This document shows positions 22,400-32,640 of a stretch of DNA of 64,000 nt, piece after piece. Below the pieces are notes generated by a model, which did no database searches, had not been told where the DNA came from, and saw only the letters and a program-made list of their open reading frames with translations. The position numbers and the translations under genes are program-made. The stretch covers positions 83,798,903-83,862,902 of the forward strand of contig OX235262.1 of assembly GCA_944472135.2 (NCBI GenBank), in the 5' to 3' direction. Positions within the stretch are counted from its first letter, which is position 1. Every line of letters starts with the position of its first letter. This DNA is from Trichobilharzia regenti (lineage: Eukaryota > Platyhelminthes > Trematoda > Strigeidida > Schistosomatidae).

Positions 22400-22800
22400 T
22401 TGAATTTCAATGAGATGCTTGCTGTCGCCTTGCCCTATTTATGTAGGTTGTTTCCTGGGTTCCAGTGTGAAGTCGTGACGATTATTTTGCGGGTGGTGTG
22501 GTGTGATGTCAAATATTCGGTGAAGACATTGGCTAGCGGTTGTGCTATGTCGTGAATTGGCAGAAGTTAGAATTCAAGGACCATTGGATCGAGTCCCAGT
22601 GGCTTAATGGTATACGAGCTAGCTCGCCTTGTAACCGGAAGGTCCTGAGTTCGAATCCCGGTGAGTATATACTGCTGAAGAGTCCCAAACTAGGACGAGA
22701 CAGCTGTCCAGTACTCTCAGGTTTTCCAATGGTTCTCTAACTAATGTCAGCTCATGATGAAATCCTGAAAGCAATCGAATCCCTACAAACGATAACTTGA
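22400..22800 (+). repeat. SINE-A with hammerhead, right member of inverted pair
   Basis: Includes a diverged leader (GTTTCCTGGGTTCCAGTG), tRNA-like head (22590-22660), hammerhead (22670-22714) and tail. The hammerhead has 5-bp stem I (TACTG/CAGTA), CTGAAGA core 22675-22681, perfect GTCC/GGAC stem II, GAGA at 22697-22700 and GTC cleavage triplet ending at 22708. It shares the GAGA change with the left member, so one was copied from the other or both from the same master. Confidence 0.85.
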
Positions 22801-23269
22801 GAATCGCTTTTTATTTCCATTGAATTGTTGTGCACTATATTAGAAAATATCTTAAGTTTGAATCGTGTAGGTCCGCTGACTGTGGATCGGCAACTTTCAC
22901 AGTGTTTTACTCTCTCTGGATTTACTTGGCTGTCATATTGTTATGATATTCAAACTTGTGTGGTCTGAAGAAAACATGGAGTATTTATGAATAAAATACT
23001 CTTCCACATTGATTACAAACAGACTTCCGCTGGTAAACCACTGAAAACCATGGCGACTCTTGGACCGATCTCTGGTTGGTTCATGGAGATATGCTATCGA
23101 AGAATTTCAAACGAAGGCAGACCAGGAATCTAGTACGCTGTCATTTTCAATGCTTTTCCAACCGAAGTCAGCTTTTAACCTGTCTTTATGTCCACTTTAG
23201 TCCAACACTTGAAATATAGTCCAGTGCTCACTAATGATCAACTACAAGATGAAACTGGCCAAATTTCCA
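22801..23269. other. No recognised gene
   Basis: A segment near 23030-23170 with CCACTGAAAACCATGGCGACTC may be a very old SINE-A tail; otherwise nothing is recognised. Confidence 0.35.
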
Positions 23270-23560
23270 GTGGGCAGGTGTGACCGGCTTGGTCCATCAA
23301 GTCGGCTGTGAAGAAAACTACTGGCTCAGGATACTGGCCAGCTGTAGCGCTAGATGCTGTAAATTGGTAGAAGTTAGCATTCAAGGGTCATTAGTTTCGC
23401 TCTCCAGTAGCTGAGTGGTCATCGCACTCATCTTGCAACATGAAGGTGTTCAGTTCCATCTCTAAAGGACTCGTGGGTGCGTATTTCTGAAGATTCCAAA
23501 ACAAGTATAAAGCCTTCATACTTAAAAAGACTTAGTGAACACACTAGATGGACAGGCATG
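23270..23560 (+). repeat. SINE-A, old decayed copy
   Basis: Shows GGTAGAAGTTAGCATTCAAGG, a tRNA-like head (CCAGTAGCTGAGTGGTCATC; GTTCAGTTCCATCTC) and a TTTCTGAAGATTCC hammerhead remnant, in the canonical order. The GAAA half is lost. Confidence 0.6.
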
Positions 23561-24004
23561 TCGAGACCGAAATACACACTTTTCAAAGAATTAAGTTAGG
23601 AGACTTTTTATTACTCTATTTTATTTCACTATTCTCATTTCGATAATCAGTGGTAAGGCTCACAAGGAGTGGAGATGCAAATCTGTTAATATCAGTGCTA
23701 TAAGAATATCTTATGAGATTGGCATTTCAAATACTGTTTCTCTTTTCACTACTTTAGAAAAAAATAATAATCAGCTTCGAGGCCACACGAGGCCAAAAGA
23801 TAGCAAATACTCACAATTTTATGATATTAAGCAGATTTTTTAATCATTATTAACAATAATGATATCATACACTCTTCAATCCATCTTATGCTATTTCGCT
23901 GAAATATTTGTTTTCGTACGTTCCCTTGGTTAAAATACTGGGACAGAAAAGTGACAATCACAGTTTTTTTTATTAGTTGGTTTGTAAGGATTAGATTTGT
24001 TTTC
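23561..24004. other. AT-rich stretch without recognised gene
   Basis: Nothing recognised. Confidence 0.4.
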
Positions 24005-24345
24005 ACGAGTTGATCACGGATTGATATCAATTAGAAAACCATTGAAAACCAGGGAGTACTGGACAGCTGTTTCGTCCTAATTTTCGAATCATTGACAGTA
24101 CGCACCCGACAACAAAGTTCGAAACCAGGACTTTCCGGTTACAAGGAAGGCTCGAATGCTAAACAGCCACTGGGACCCAATTCAATGGCCAGACCATGGA
24201 TTCTAACTTCTACGAATTAGTGATTTAGCGCCATGATCAACCAATGTCTTTGGAGTGATACCCATCCTCACACTTGGTTGTTGCTTGTTTTGGTTTTCAG
24301 TGGTTTTCAAACTGATATCAACCCGTGGGCAACTCAAACAAATCA
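24005..24345 (-). repeat. SINE-A-II copy with adjoining inverted tail
   Basis: On the minus strand (24262-24005) it reads leader, head, hammerhead and tail. The hammerhead has perfect 6-bp stem I (GTACTG/CAGTAC), TCAATGA core, GAAA and GTC intact. Immediately right, at about 24283-24345, the tail sequence (GGTTTTCAGTGGTTTTCAAA) recurs on the plus strand, so the copy is a foldback with two tails pointing outwards. The leader differs from other SINE-A copies (CAACCAAGTGTGAGGATGGG), defining subfamily II. Confidence 0.75.
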
Positions 24346-24971
24346 CAATGTTAACAATTATACCGGGAAGTGAGGAAATCAACAAGTTATTTTGTAGTAA
24401 AAGATCAGGCCTTCTAGCACATAGCTATGAATAATTTTTAAAATGATATTCGTTCAGCATAACTGTTTTGCAATAAAACTGATCTCATTTTTTATTATCA
24501 TCATTAGTATTAAACCACATCGTTCAACTTTTGAATACTTGTTTCATCTAAAGTTGAAAATTAAAAAGGTTAGCATTAGTATTTCAAGCCTAAAGGCCAA
24601 TTTCTGAATAGATCATAGACCATAGTCATTTGTATGTGGTTCATTTGAATAAGCCTATGAGAATGAGAATCGACTGTTCTCAGTCTGACATTTATTTCTT
24701 TTGTTCACATACACAATGATTACAGTCTGGATTGTCCGATTTCTCTATAGCAACAGAAATTCGTGTTTAAGTTAATAATTGTGATGACGGAATAAGATGT
24801 CAATCAGATAAGCGTGTTTTTTGAATTCAATGAAGTCTCCGTAAGAAAGTGTTATGTGAATGCGTCAAAGACTAAAAAATTATCATCTGGTAGATGACGT
24901 TTTGAAGACGACAGCACAAGGTAGTTGGTATTCTCCGATGGGTGTAAAGTAAGCTTGAAATTATTTGTGAG
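24346..24971. other. AT-rich stretch without recognised gene
   Basis: Nothing recognised. Confidence 0.4.
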
Positions 24972-25413
24972 TTACAGGATTTCATCATGAGCTGACATTA
25001 GTTGGAGAACCACTGGAAAATCTGGGAATCTTGGACAGCTGCTTCGTCCTGGTTGGGGACTCCTCAGCAGTAAGCATCCACCGACAAGGTTCGAACCCAG
25101 GACCTTCCGGTTACAAGGCTAGCGAGCTCGTATACCATTAAGCCACAGAGACCCAATCCAATTGCCAGCCTATCAATTGTAACTTCTGCCAATTCACGAC
25201 ATAGTGCAACCGCTAGCCAATGTCTTCGGCGAGTATTTGTCCTCACACCCGACCTTCTGCACCCTACTGGTCACGACTTTTCACTGGAACCCAGGTAACT
25301 ACCTACCTGAATAGAGCCAGTCGCTAGTGAGCATCTCATTGATATTCAAGTATTGAATTTTAGGGATTTGATTGATAGGTTACAGGGTTTCATCATGAGC
25401 TGACATTGGTTAG
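24972..25413 (-). repeat. Full-length SINE-A joined head-to-tail to a second tail
   Basis: Minus-strand order from 25352 down: leader (GAGATGCTCACTAGCGACTG, TAGTTACCTGGGTTCCAGTG), tRNA-like head, hammerhead with CTGAGGA core, GTCC/GGAC stem II and GAAG, then tail. Directly 5' of the leader (25413-25353) lies another SINE-A tail (ACCAATGTCAGCTCATGATG ... AATCAAATCCCTA). The copy therefore records a head-to-tail multimer junction. Confidence 0.8.
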
Positions 25414-25535
25414 ACAAAACTAGGACGAAATAGCTATCCAGTATTTCCAGGTTTTCCAATGGTTCTCTAATTGATGTCAGCTCATGATGAAATTCTGTAG
25501 CCAATCAAATCCCTACAAGCCAACACTTGAATATT
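25413..25535 (+). repeat. SINE-A 3' half in inverted orientation
   Basis: Begins inside the hammerhead (AAACTAGGACGAAATAGCTA) and runs through the tail to CACTTGAATAT. It meets the minus-strand tail at 25413 with no spacer, giving a palindromic junction. Confidence 0.75.
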
Positions 25536-25814
25536 TGGGAGTTGTTTTGCAGTGCATCATATGATGAACAGTTTCAGGATTCACAGTGTAATTTTTCCAC
25601 TTGAGCTATAAATGATCTTGGGGTTTGAAAAATGCGAATTTTTTATATTGCCCATAGGGCTACCTACAGTGGAATAAAATAATTGACAATAATAATAAAG
25701 GCCTTATTCCAAACAATACTTTTAACTTAGCAGAGAATTCTCAGCATGTAATAAAAGATGCAGGTTTGACAACCCAGTGTTTCAGCTAGCTAACAAGTTG
25801 GATATAGAATATTG
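25536..25814. other. No recognised gene
   Basis: AT-rich, with an AAT tract near 25692-25700. Confidence 0.4.
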
Positions 25815-26230
25815 TAATTCACTTGTATTCCCCTTGGTTTCCAGTAGAACATAGGGATTCGATAGCACATCTCCACTCCACTCTGTTCTCTGAAGTTTTC
25901 TTCATCTAGCTTCACGATTTTCCATATGCTTCCACCTCCTTTTCACGCGATCTCCTTCATGTCACTCTCATACGCCCAACTCGCCGTTTTCCACTCGGGT
26001 TTCACTTCGAGGCCTGGCGTATCATTCAACGGTCTCCTCCATTTTATTGGGCACATTTATTCAGCAGTAGGTTTCATATTAGTGCCTTTTCAGAATTTTG
26101 TGGTAGCTAATCGTTTCTGGCCGACCATCTAATTTTCAGTTGTTTATTAAAATCTGCAGTAGCCTGTTGGAAATGCATTCAGTGACGTGGCAGTTAAGTT
26201 TCTGACCCTTATATGACCACTTTAGGAAAA
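25815..26230 (-). pseudogene. RTE 3' end, strongly decayed
   Basis: Antisense of the RTE terminal block is recognisable: CTTGGTTTCCAGTAGAACAT and AGGGATTCGATAGCACATCT correspond to the CATGTGGCTGAAGCCCTATG-like and final CTAGGAATTAA-like 3' ends of other copies. Frames are broken throughout. Confidence 0.55.
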
Positions 26231-26766
26231 TGTGGTGATACAGAAGGATAAGGCTAGAAAGAGATGTAAGAATCATTCGTACTGAGTCCAAGAAGTCTAT
26301 TTCAACCTACCGAAGAAACTATACAATTTAGGTACACACATATATGTATAAATGTATATAAACGCTATCTATAAATTACACATTTATAATAAATCACTTC
26401 CACACTCTGTAGTTAGCAGCGATTCTTCAAACCACTAAGTTGAGATATTAATAATTTTCATAATTCTCCTTAATTATAAGGTACAGGTAGTAAAATGTTT
26501 TAAGAGAAACGATTTAAAAATAAATGCAGTTGCCAAAGACCGTAGAATAGAAAAAAGGAGACAAAATAAGTAGGAATATAAGTCATTGGAATGAGGGTGA
26601 TTTCGCAAATGTCTGTGTATGTGTTACAGATTTAGGAGTAAAAATCCTACTTCCAGACTAATAAATCAAAATCTCAGGCAGACTTAATGTGTTTGTAAGT
26701 TGTGAATAAGCTGGGTATACGGAGAATAGAAAATTCTGCAATGGAAAGAGGTTATTTTTAATTCAT
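26231..26766. other. AT-rich stretch without recognised gene
   Basis: Nothing recognised. Confidence 0.4.
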
Positions 26767-26776
26767 ATTGCTGCAA

Positions 26777-27733
26777 ATTGAACGAAAACACTGCTGATAC
26801 CTTATTCAAAATTTGAAAGTATCCACAGATATCGCGAATATGATTCAAATCTGTCTTGTCGTTTAAAATCAGATTAGTTCTTTAAGTTTTGGTTTGTAGG
26901 CATTTGGTTGATCGGTTACAGGATTTCATCATGAGATGACATTGGTTAGAGAACCATTGAAAAACCAGCAAGGAGTACTGGACAGCTGTTTTATCCTAGT
27001 TTTTGCGAATCATCGACAGTACGCACCCACTGCCAGGGTTCGAACCCAAAATCTTCCGGTTACAAGGAAAGCCCGTATATCATTCAGTCACTGGGACCGG
27101 ATTAATGGCCAGGCCATGGATTCTAACTTCTACCGATTCGTGATTTAAAATGACCACCATCCAATGTCATCGGAGAGATATCCATCCCTACACTTGGTTG
27201 GTGGTCATTCTAAATCACGAATCGGTAGAATGTACAAATTGGGTCATAGGAGTTAGATTTTTTTAGATTTACAGCTTGATTCCACACTGTATTTTTGGTA
27301 CAAGTATGGAATTTTAAGCATGGATATCGGTAGCCCGAATCTCGCAGGCCGACCATAGATATCAGGTGTGCGCCGGCATGGGCTCAAACCCCGGACCATG
27401 TGCAGGGTCGGCGAGAGTCCTAACCACTGTGCCACCGACGCACATAAGAAGACAATCGCAGCGAAGAAAATTTTCTTTTCGACGAAGTCATCATCTAGGC
27501 TGTACATTCGTGTATTTATATCAAATGGATGGGAAAGTTCCAGAATAATATCCGGTCAAGGGTCAAATTAATAAAAATTAAAATTAGGAATTAGAATGCC
27601 ATAATAAACAGGGGGATGGATAAAACAAACAAGGTGGCATCATAATTGCCAAGAAGACTGACATTCTGCAATTAGGGGTTAGAAATGTAGAAACAACAAA
27701 ACAGGCAGGATGTTTTGGATAAAAACTAATGTG
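26777..27733 (-). repeat. Left inverted arm of PLE-2
   Basis: Reads on the minus strand as PLE 3' region, hammerhead remnant (about 27458-27502), SINE-B (27267-27446), then a 31-bp hairpin (27128-27158 with 27200-27230) leading into SINE-A-II (about 26915-27200) and flank. It is the inverted duplicate of 29232-30189. Confidence 0.85.
27267..27446 (-). repeat. SINE-B in PLE-2 left arm
   Basis: Inverted twin of 29519-29706 with the same diagnostic changes (GGGTTTGAGCCCATGCC), so it arose by duplication of the arm, not by a second insertion. Confidence 0.88.
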
Positions 27734-27816
27734 TAATTCGTCGAAAAGAAAATTTTCTACGCTGCAATTGTCTTCTTAATAACTCCTATGACCCACTGTG
27801 TATATTCTACCGATTT

Positions 27817-29010
27817 GTGTCTCTCTTCAACAACGTTCCACTGACAGAAACCGTATGTTTCGTTTGTGACTACATTGAATACAATAGCATCGATATCGGT
27901 TTAACAATCCATTACCTGAAAGAACTGTTACTTCGATGCACCTTCAACGTATACTTTAGTTTCAACAAAGAAATATACAGGCAAGTAGATGCAGTAGCAA
28001 TAGGTTCTCCTTGAGGACCCCTTCTAGCCGACTGCTTTATGGCTAGCTTAGAGAACAACACCTTATCACCAACTATCAGTTACCTCCATCTTTACAAGAG
28101 ATACATAGATGATACTTTCATTATTTGTGATGAGAACTGTGATTTAAAATACCTACTTCGAATCTTCAATAATGCCCACCCAAACATCGACTTCACACTT
28201 GAGACTGAATCCGATGGAATGTTCCACTTCCTTGACGTCCATCTGACAAGAAACGCCAACAACTCTCTGAAGAGGTCCATATACAAAAAGCCTACATGGA
28301 ATGGACAATTCATCAACTTTCAGAGCTTCGTGCCCCTGAGCAGAAAGAGGAACCTGATATACCCTCTTTCCTCGAGGATTTGGAAGACATGCTGCGAGGA
28401 AGTGGTTGAAGAAGAGCTGCGTAATCTTCAAAAAATCCTGATGGAAAACGGTTTCCCGCCCAGATTCAAAGAAAAGAATCTCAAATCTAAGAAGACTTCC
28501 GAACAAGTCCAATCCGTTCCAAAGAAAATGATTCTGCTCAATCTAGAATTCAAAAGTGATATTGAGGCAGAAATCCTTCGCAGACGCCTCTCAAAATCGC
28601 TGAGGAAAACATAGTTCGCCGCTAGCCTACGACTGACATTTTCCCGCAAAAAACCATTCAGCCAGAACGCGAAAGACAAGCTGTCGCATTGGGGCACCTC
28701 AACGTGCATATACCAGTTTATTTGCTCTTGTGAAGCTGAGTACATCGGCCGTACCATGCGCCGACTTGAAAAGCGCGCCCGTGAACACTATCCAGCCTGG
28801 CTAGTAGAAGGAGATCAAAAACAGGTAAATAGTTCGGTGACAGAACATCTGGTTAATTCAGGACATTCAGCGCCACTCGAAAAATCCTTCAAAGTAATAT
28901 ACAAGATCCAATCAAACCTATCAAAGGGAGTAAAATCAAGACATCTGGGCATAGCCGAGGCGCTAGCTATACAAAATCTCAAGCCCACGCTTTGTAAACA
29001 AAAGAAATAG
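27817..29010 (+). pseudogene. PLE-2 RT plus GIY-YIG, two in-frame stops
   Basis: One frame runs from 27817 to 29010 with TGA at 28012-28014, inside the normally GSPLGP motif (here GSP-stop-GPLLADCF), and TAG at 28612-28614. Catalytic KRYIDDTFIICDENC is intact. The endonuclease half shows CIYQFICSCEAEYIGRTMRR followed by LEKRAREH, with YIG, the helical arginine and the H retained, and the tail IQNLKPTLCKQKK is typical. The N-terminal RT part (DKG motif, PKVHK) is absent, so the insertion is 5' truncated. Confidence 0.88.
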
Positions 29011-29462
29011 GTCTAATCCCTTTCCCTGCCATGGCCATCATAAACAGGTAATTTTTTAGTAATGACCATCCCATCGCCTTTCTTACCTAAACTTCCTGTT
29101 TATTCATGTTATTTTACGTTTTTCTTAATCCCTGTTTACACTACCATATTTTCATACCCGAACTTCGTGTTTATTTTGTCATTTTACTATTTCTACATAT
29201 TTAATCCCTGATTGCATAAACAATTATTCATCACATTAGTTTTTATCCAAAACATCCTGCCTGTTTTGTTGTTTCTACATTTCTAACCCCTAATTGCAGA
29301 ATGTCAGTCTTCTTGGCAATTATGATGCCACCTTGTTTGTTTTATCCATCCCCCTGTTTATTATGGCATTCTAATTCCTAATTTTAATTTTTATTAATTT
29401 GACCCTTGACCGGATATTATTCTGGAACTTTCCCATCCATTTGATATAAATACACGAATGTA

Positions 29463-29506
29463 CAGCCTAGATGATGACTTCGTCGAAAAGAAAATTTTCT
29501 TCGCTG
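29463..29506 (+). ncRNA. Hammerhead remnant in PLE-2 terminal repeat
   Basis: Stem I CAGC 29463-29466 pairs with GCTG 29503-29506. Core CTAGATGA (one extra A), 3-bp stem II GAC 29476-29478 with GTC 29482-29484, GAAA 29485-29488, palindromic stem III around AATT, and a TTC triplet ending at 29502. Every hammerhead element is present in order. The inserted A in the core should impair it. Confidence 0.5.
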
Positions 29507-29518
29507 CGATTGTCTTCT

Positions 29519-29706
29519 TATGTGCGTCGGTGGCACAGTGGTTAGGACTCTCGCCGACCCTGCACATGGTCCGGGGTTTGAGCCCATGCCGGCGCACACC
29601 TGATATCTATGGTCGGCCTGCGAGATTCGGGCTACCGATATCCATGCTTAAAATTCCATACTTGTACCAAAAATACAGTGTGGAATCAAGCTGTAAATCT
29701 AAAAAA
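29519..29706 (+). repeat. SINE-B in PLE-2 right arm
   Basis: A complete tRNA-like head with acceptor-like GCGTCGG/CCGGCGC ends, box A-like TGGCACAGTGG and box B-like GGGTTTGAGCCC, then body and A-rich tail. The uninserted sequence survives at 27736-27815, which lets both insertion boundaries be read. The inverted twin is at 27267-27446. Confidence 0.88.
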
Positions 29707-30189
29707 ATCTAACTCCTATGACCCAATTTGTACATTCTACCGATTCGTGATTTAGAATGACCACCAACCAAGTGTAGGGATGGATATCTCTCCGATGACA
29801 TTGGATGGTGGTCATTTTAAATCACGAATCGGTAGAAGTTAGAATCCATGGCCTGGCCATTAATCCGGTCCCAGTGACTGAATGATATACGGGCTTTCCT
29901 TGTAACCGGAAGATTTTGGGTTCGAACCCTGGCAGTGGGTGCGTACTGTCGATGATTCGCAAAAACTAGGATAAAACAGCTGTCCAGTACTCCTTGCTGG
30001 TTTTTCAATGGTTCTCTAACCAATGTCATCTCATGATGAAATCCTGTAACCGATCAACCAAATGCCTACAAACCAAAACTTAAAGAACTAATCTGATTTT
30101 AAACGACAAGACAGATTTAAATCATATTCGCGATATCTGTGGATACTTTCAAATTTTGAATAAGGTATCAGCAGTGTTTTCGTTCAATT

Positions 30190-30640
30190 GCTGCATAATC
30201 AAGTCAACCATTATTAGTAATATCATTGGTGATAGTTGTCAGTCACTTATTGCTGTTGTTTTCACTGAGTTCTCCATTGTGAACCACTTGTGATACTGTC
30301 ATATAGCTGTTTAGTGTAGTTGATAAGGATTTTGGTTACCACATTTCATAGTCTTGAAGTGGTTTCTCAATCACTAAGCGACCGGCTATGTTGTAGGCCT
30401 TTTCAAAGTCAATGAAGTTGAGACAGAGATTTATTTGAGTGCCATTCTATGCTGTGTTTGACGATGATGTTTAGAGTCTGCAATTCGACAGGGACATGAC
30501 TTGCATTTCGTGAATCCAGCTTAGTTCTGACATCCAGTGCATTTTTCAGTCTGTCCAAGAAGAGGCGACTTAATATTTTTCCTGGTGTGGACAAGAGGAT
30601 GATTTCTCGCCATAGCCTTGTGGAGGCCTTAGGCACCCTT
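30190..30640 (-). pseudogene. RTE-like RT palm fragment
   Basis: Minus-strand residues LWREIILLSTPGKILSRLFL match the conserved NWRGITLLS-PGK motif, followed by NALDVRTKLDSRNASHVPVE and a broken FDS/YDN region. The fragment covers the RT palm only and carries several frameshifts. Confidence 0.7.
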
Positions 30641-31599
30641 TAAATAGTTGAAATAGTTGTAGAAAATTAAATATCTGAAATTGCACACTAAAATGTTGAT
30701 GAAAAAAAAAACAAGTTACTTACTTTTTCTCTCCTAAAACATGAAATGTTAAAAGATTTCGACAGACATGGCATTTAAATTCGTTACAAATTGTTTTTAG
30801 ACTATCCTGACTTGGAAACAAATAATTCCACTTATGTATAAGTATTTCTACTTAGAAATGTATAATTGCGGCTTGAATTATGCGTTGAAAGATTTGTGTG
30901 CAATAGAGAGACCTTTTTTCTCATAATTAATGTTAAAGTTTGTCAATCATTATAAAGGCGAACTGCAAAAAAAGAGAAAAAGAAATCAACGACATTGCAA
31001 GCAGTAAACTGACGGAATTTGTATGTCACAGTTAGTTTTTGGTTTATTTTGTTTTAAATTACCACCCATCGAGAAAATAACAGAAATGACAGCAAACTAC
31101 ATTCGTCTTTCAATATATATATATATATATATATATATACGTATACTTTTCAATACTTTTGGCAATTCCAATGAAGTAGTGAGTTTTTGACAAATTTGTG
31201 TCCGATGCTTCAAAAATTTTAAACGTGAGTGTAGTAAAACACAAAATAAACTTTTGATGACTTGGGCTAAAACGCAGGTTTATTTGTAAATATCACTGAC
31301 TGCTGATGTGACGGTAAGGCGAAATGCAGAGGGCTAATAAACAGAAAAAGTCCAAAGGAAGTCATTTCGTAGGTATTCATAAAGTTCCAAATTATATAAT
31401 GAGGGTCACATCAGGTTTTCAATTAGCGGTTACCCAGCTCACAGCCTTGCCACCAATCTACTTATCCCAGAGTCTTAGCTACTGGCATCGAGTATGAACC
31501 TCAAGCTCACTGCAAATATGGTACACTACACGGCAACTCATATTATACGGTTAGAAGGGACAGAAATGTAATTTGGATAGTGTGTTATTGAATAATACC
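30641..31599. other. AT-rich stretch with a (TA)14 microsatellite
   Basis: The dinucleotide run is at 31112-31139. No gene is recognised. Confidence 0.6.
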
Positions 31600-32640
31600 A
31601 TATTAATTATTAATATTTCCTTTAAAATCTAGAGAAACACAGAGCTTCAGCCACACATCTCTATTGCGTTCGGTTCTCTGCCAACTTTTTCATCCCTCTC
31701 CAAGTCTGCCCACATGCTTTCATCTACTCTTCACATGATTTTTTCCAGGTAACCCTCACAATGACGACCAACTCGCCGCCTCCCATTCTGGTTCCACTCG
31801 AGCAACGGCTTGTCTAGTAATGTCACTTGATGGTTTCCTCAGCCTATGGCTAATCCACCTGCATTTCTTCCTGCCTATATGTTGCACAATCGGTCACTGC
31901 TGGGTTGGTTCGCTCCCAGACATCCCTGTTGCTGATCTTTTCTGGCCGGCCATCTGATCTTGAGTGTTGAGCGAAGACAGCTGTTAATGAAGGTCTGAAG
32001 TTTGTTTGAGATGCTCTTTATGACGCGCAGTGCAAGTCTCTGATCCGTACAGCGAGTAGCATTGACATCACATTGGAGATGAAAATCCGGATCTTATTTT
32101 TGATGCTGAGTTCTGTTGACCTCCACACAGACTTGAGAGTAATGAAAGCTTGTCTTGCTTCCCCGATCCTCGCTTTGATATCCTCGTCAGTTCCGTCCGC
32201 CTGTAGTTGAAACGATGCCTATCAGGTCAGTGGGTAGGTAAAGGAGGTTGTTTCTTTCAGGTTCCTCCCATTCTTGCTGGCTGATTGTTGTCTGTTGTTG
32301 TTGTTGTTGCGGTTGGTGTTGGCCAGGAATCTTCATCACCTCTGTTTTTTCTATGTTCACCTGAAGTCCTATCCTCTCTCGCTGCTTCTTCTGCTAACTT
32401 GTTGCTTTTTACTTGCATATCTTCCAGTTTGTGGGAAATCCGATAAATATCATCGACGAAGTCCAGATCCTTCAAGTTGTTTTTTGTGTGAGTCCATTTT
32501 ATGCCTGTTTCCTCGTTGCCCGCTGTCTATCGTAATATTCAATCTACTACAATCAGGAAAATCATTGGCGATAGTAAACAACCATCCTTATCTTACTCCC
32601 GTCTTTACTTTAATAGAATAATTCCATTATTTGTTTGGCG
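31600..32640 (-). pseudogene. RTE-a 3' third, left member of inverted pair
   Basis: The minus strand begins at the R-GVRQGC-like region near 32620, passes LDFVDDIYRISHKLEDMQVK (catalytic box FVDD in place of FADD), then loses frame after AAREDRTSG and continues to the terminal region and a TAATTATTAAT tail near 31600-31615. A 72-codon frame here is identical in sequence to one at 34490-34708. Confidence 0.85.

Larger units (their letters stand above)
26776..30189 (+). mobile_element. PLE-2 composite flanked by 957-bp inverted arms
   Basis: The left arm (about 26777-27733) and the right arm (29232-30189) are near-identical inverted copies. Frames of 84, 70, 67 and 60 codons in one arm are repeated letter for letter in the other. 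Between them lie a short plus-strand terminal-repeat fragment (27734-27815), a PLE coding region (27817-29010) and its 3' region. Both arms carry a SINE-B and a SINE-A-II. The whole is bounded by ATTGCTGCA at 26767-26775 and 30187-30195, a probable target duplication, so the palindromic form seems to have inserted as one unit. Confidence 0.8.
29232..30189 (+). repeat. Right arm of PLE-2 (terminal repeat with SINEs)
   Basis: Reads on the plus strand as PLE 3' region, hammerhead remnant (29463-29506), SINE-B (29519-29706), the 31-bp hairpin (29735-29765 with 29807-29837), then SINE-A-II with decayed hammerhead near 29940-29985 and its tail. This is the natural orientation downstream of the ORF. 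Confidence 0.85.

Noticed and set aside
22074..22800. CRISPR-like repeats
   Set aside because: Units are about 400 bp SINEs in mixed orientation with no short spaced repeats.
27366..27571. Small ORFs in the PLE-2 arms as duplicated genes
   Set aside because: They are translations of SINE-B and terminal-repeat DNA; identity between arms comes from the inverted duplication.
28012..28014. TGA as a selenocysteine codon in PLE-2
   Set aside because: PLE-1 has leucine at this position, there is no supporting downstream element I can see, and a second stop (TAG) follows.
29519..29600. Genuine tRNA gene
   Set aside because: Always followed by the same SINE body and tail, present in several copies, and located inside a transposable element.
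26777..30189. DNA transposon with terminal inverted repeats
   Set aside because: The interior encodes PLE RT and GIY-YIG, not a transposase, and the arms contain SINEs and terminal repeats.
31112..31139. (TA)14 as a promoter or matrix attachment site
   Set aside because: A plain microsatellite without gene context.
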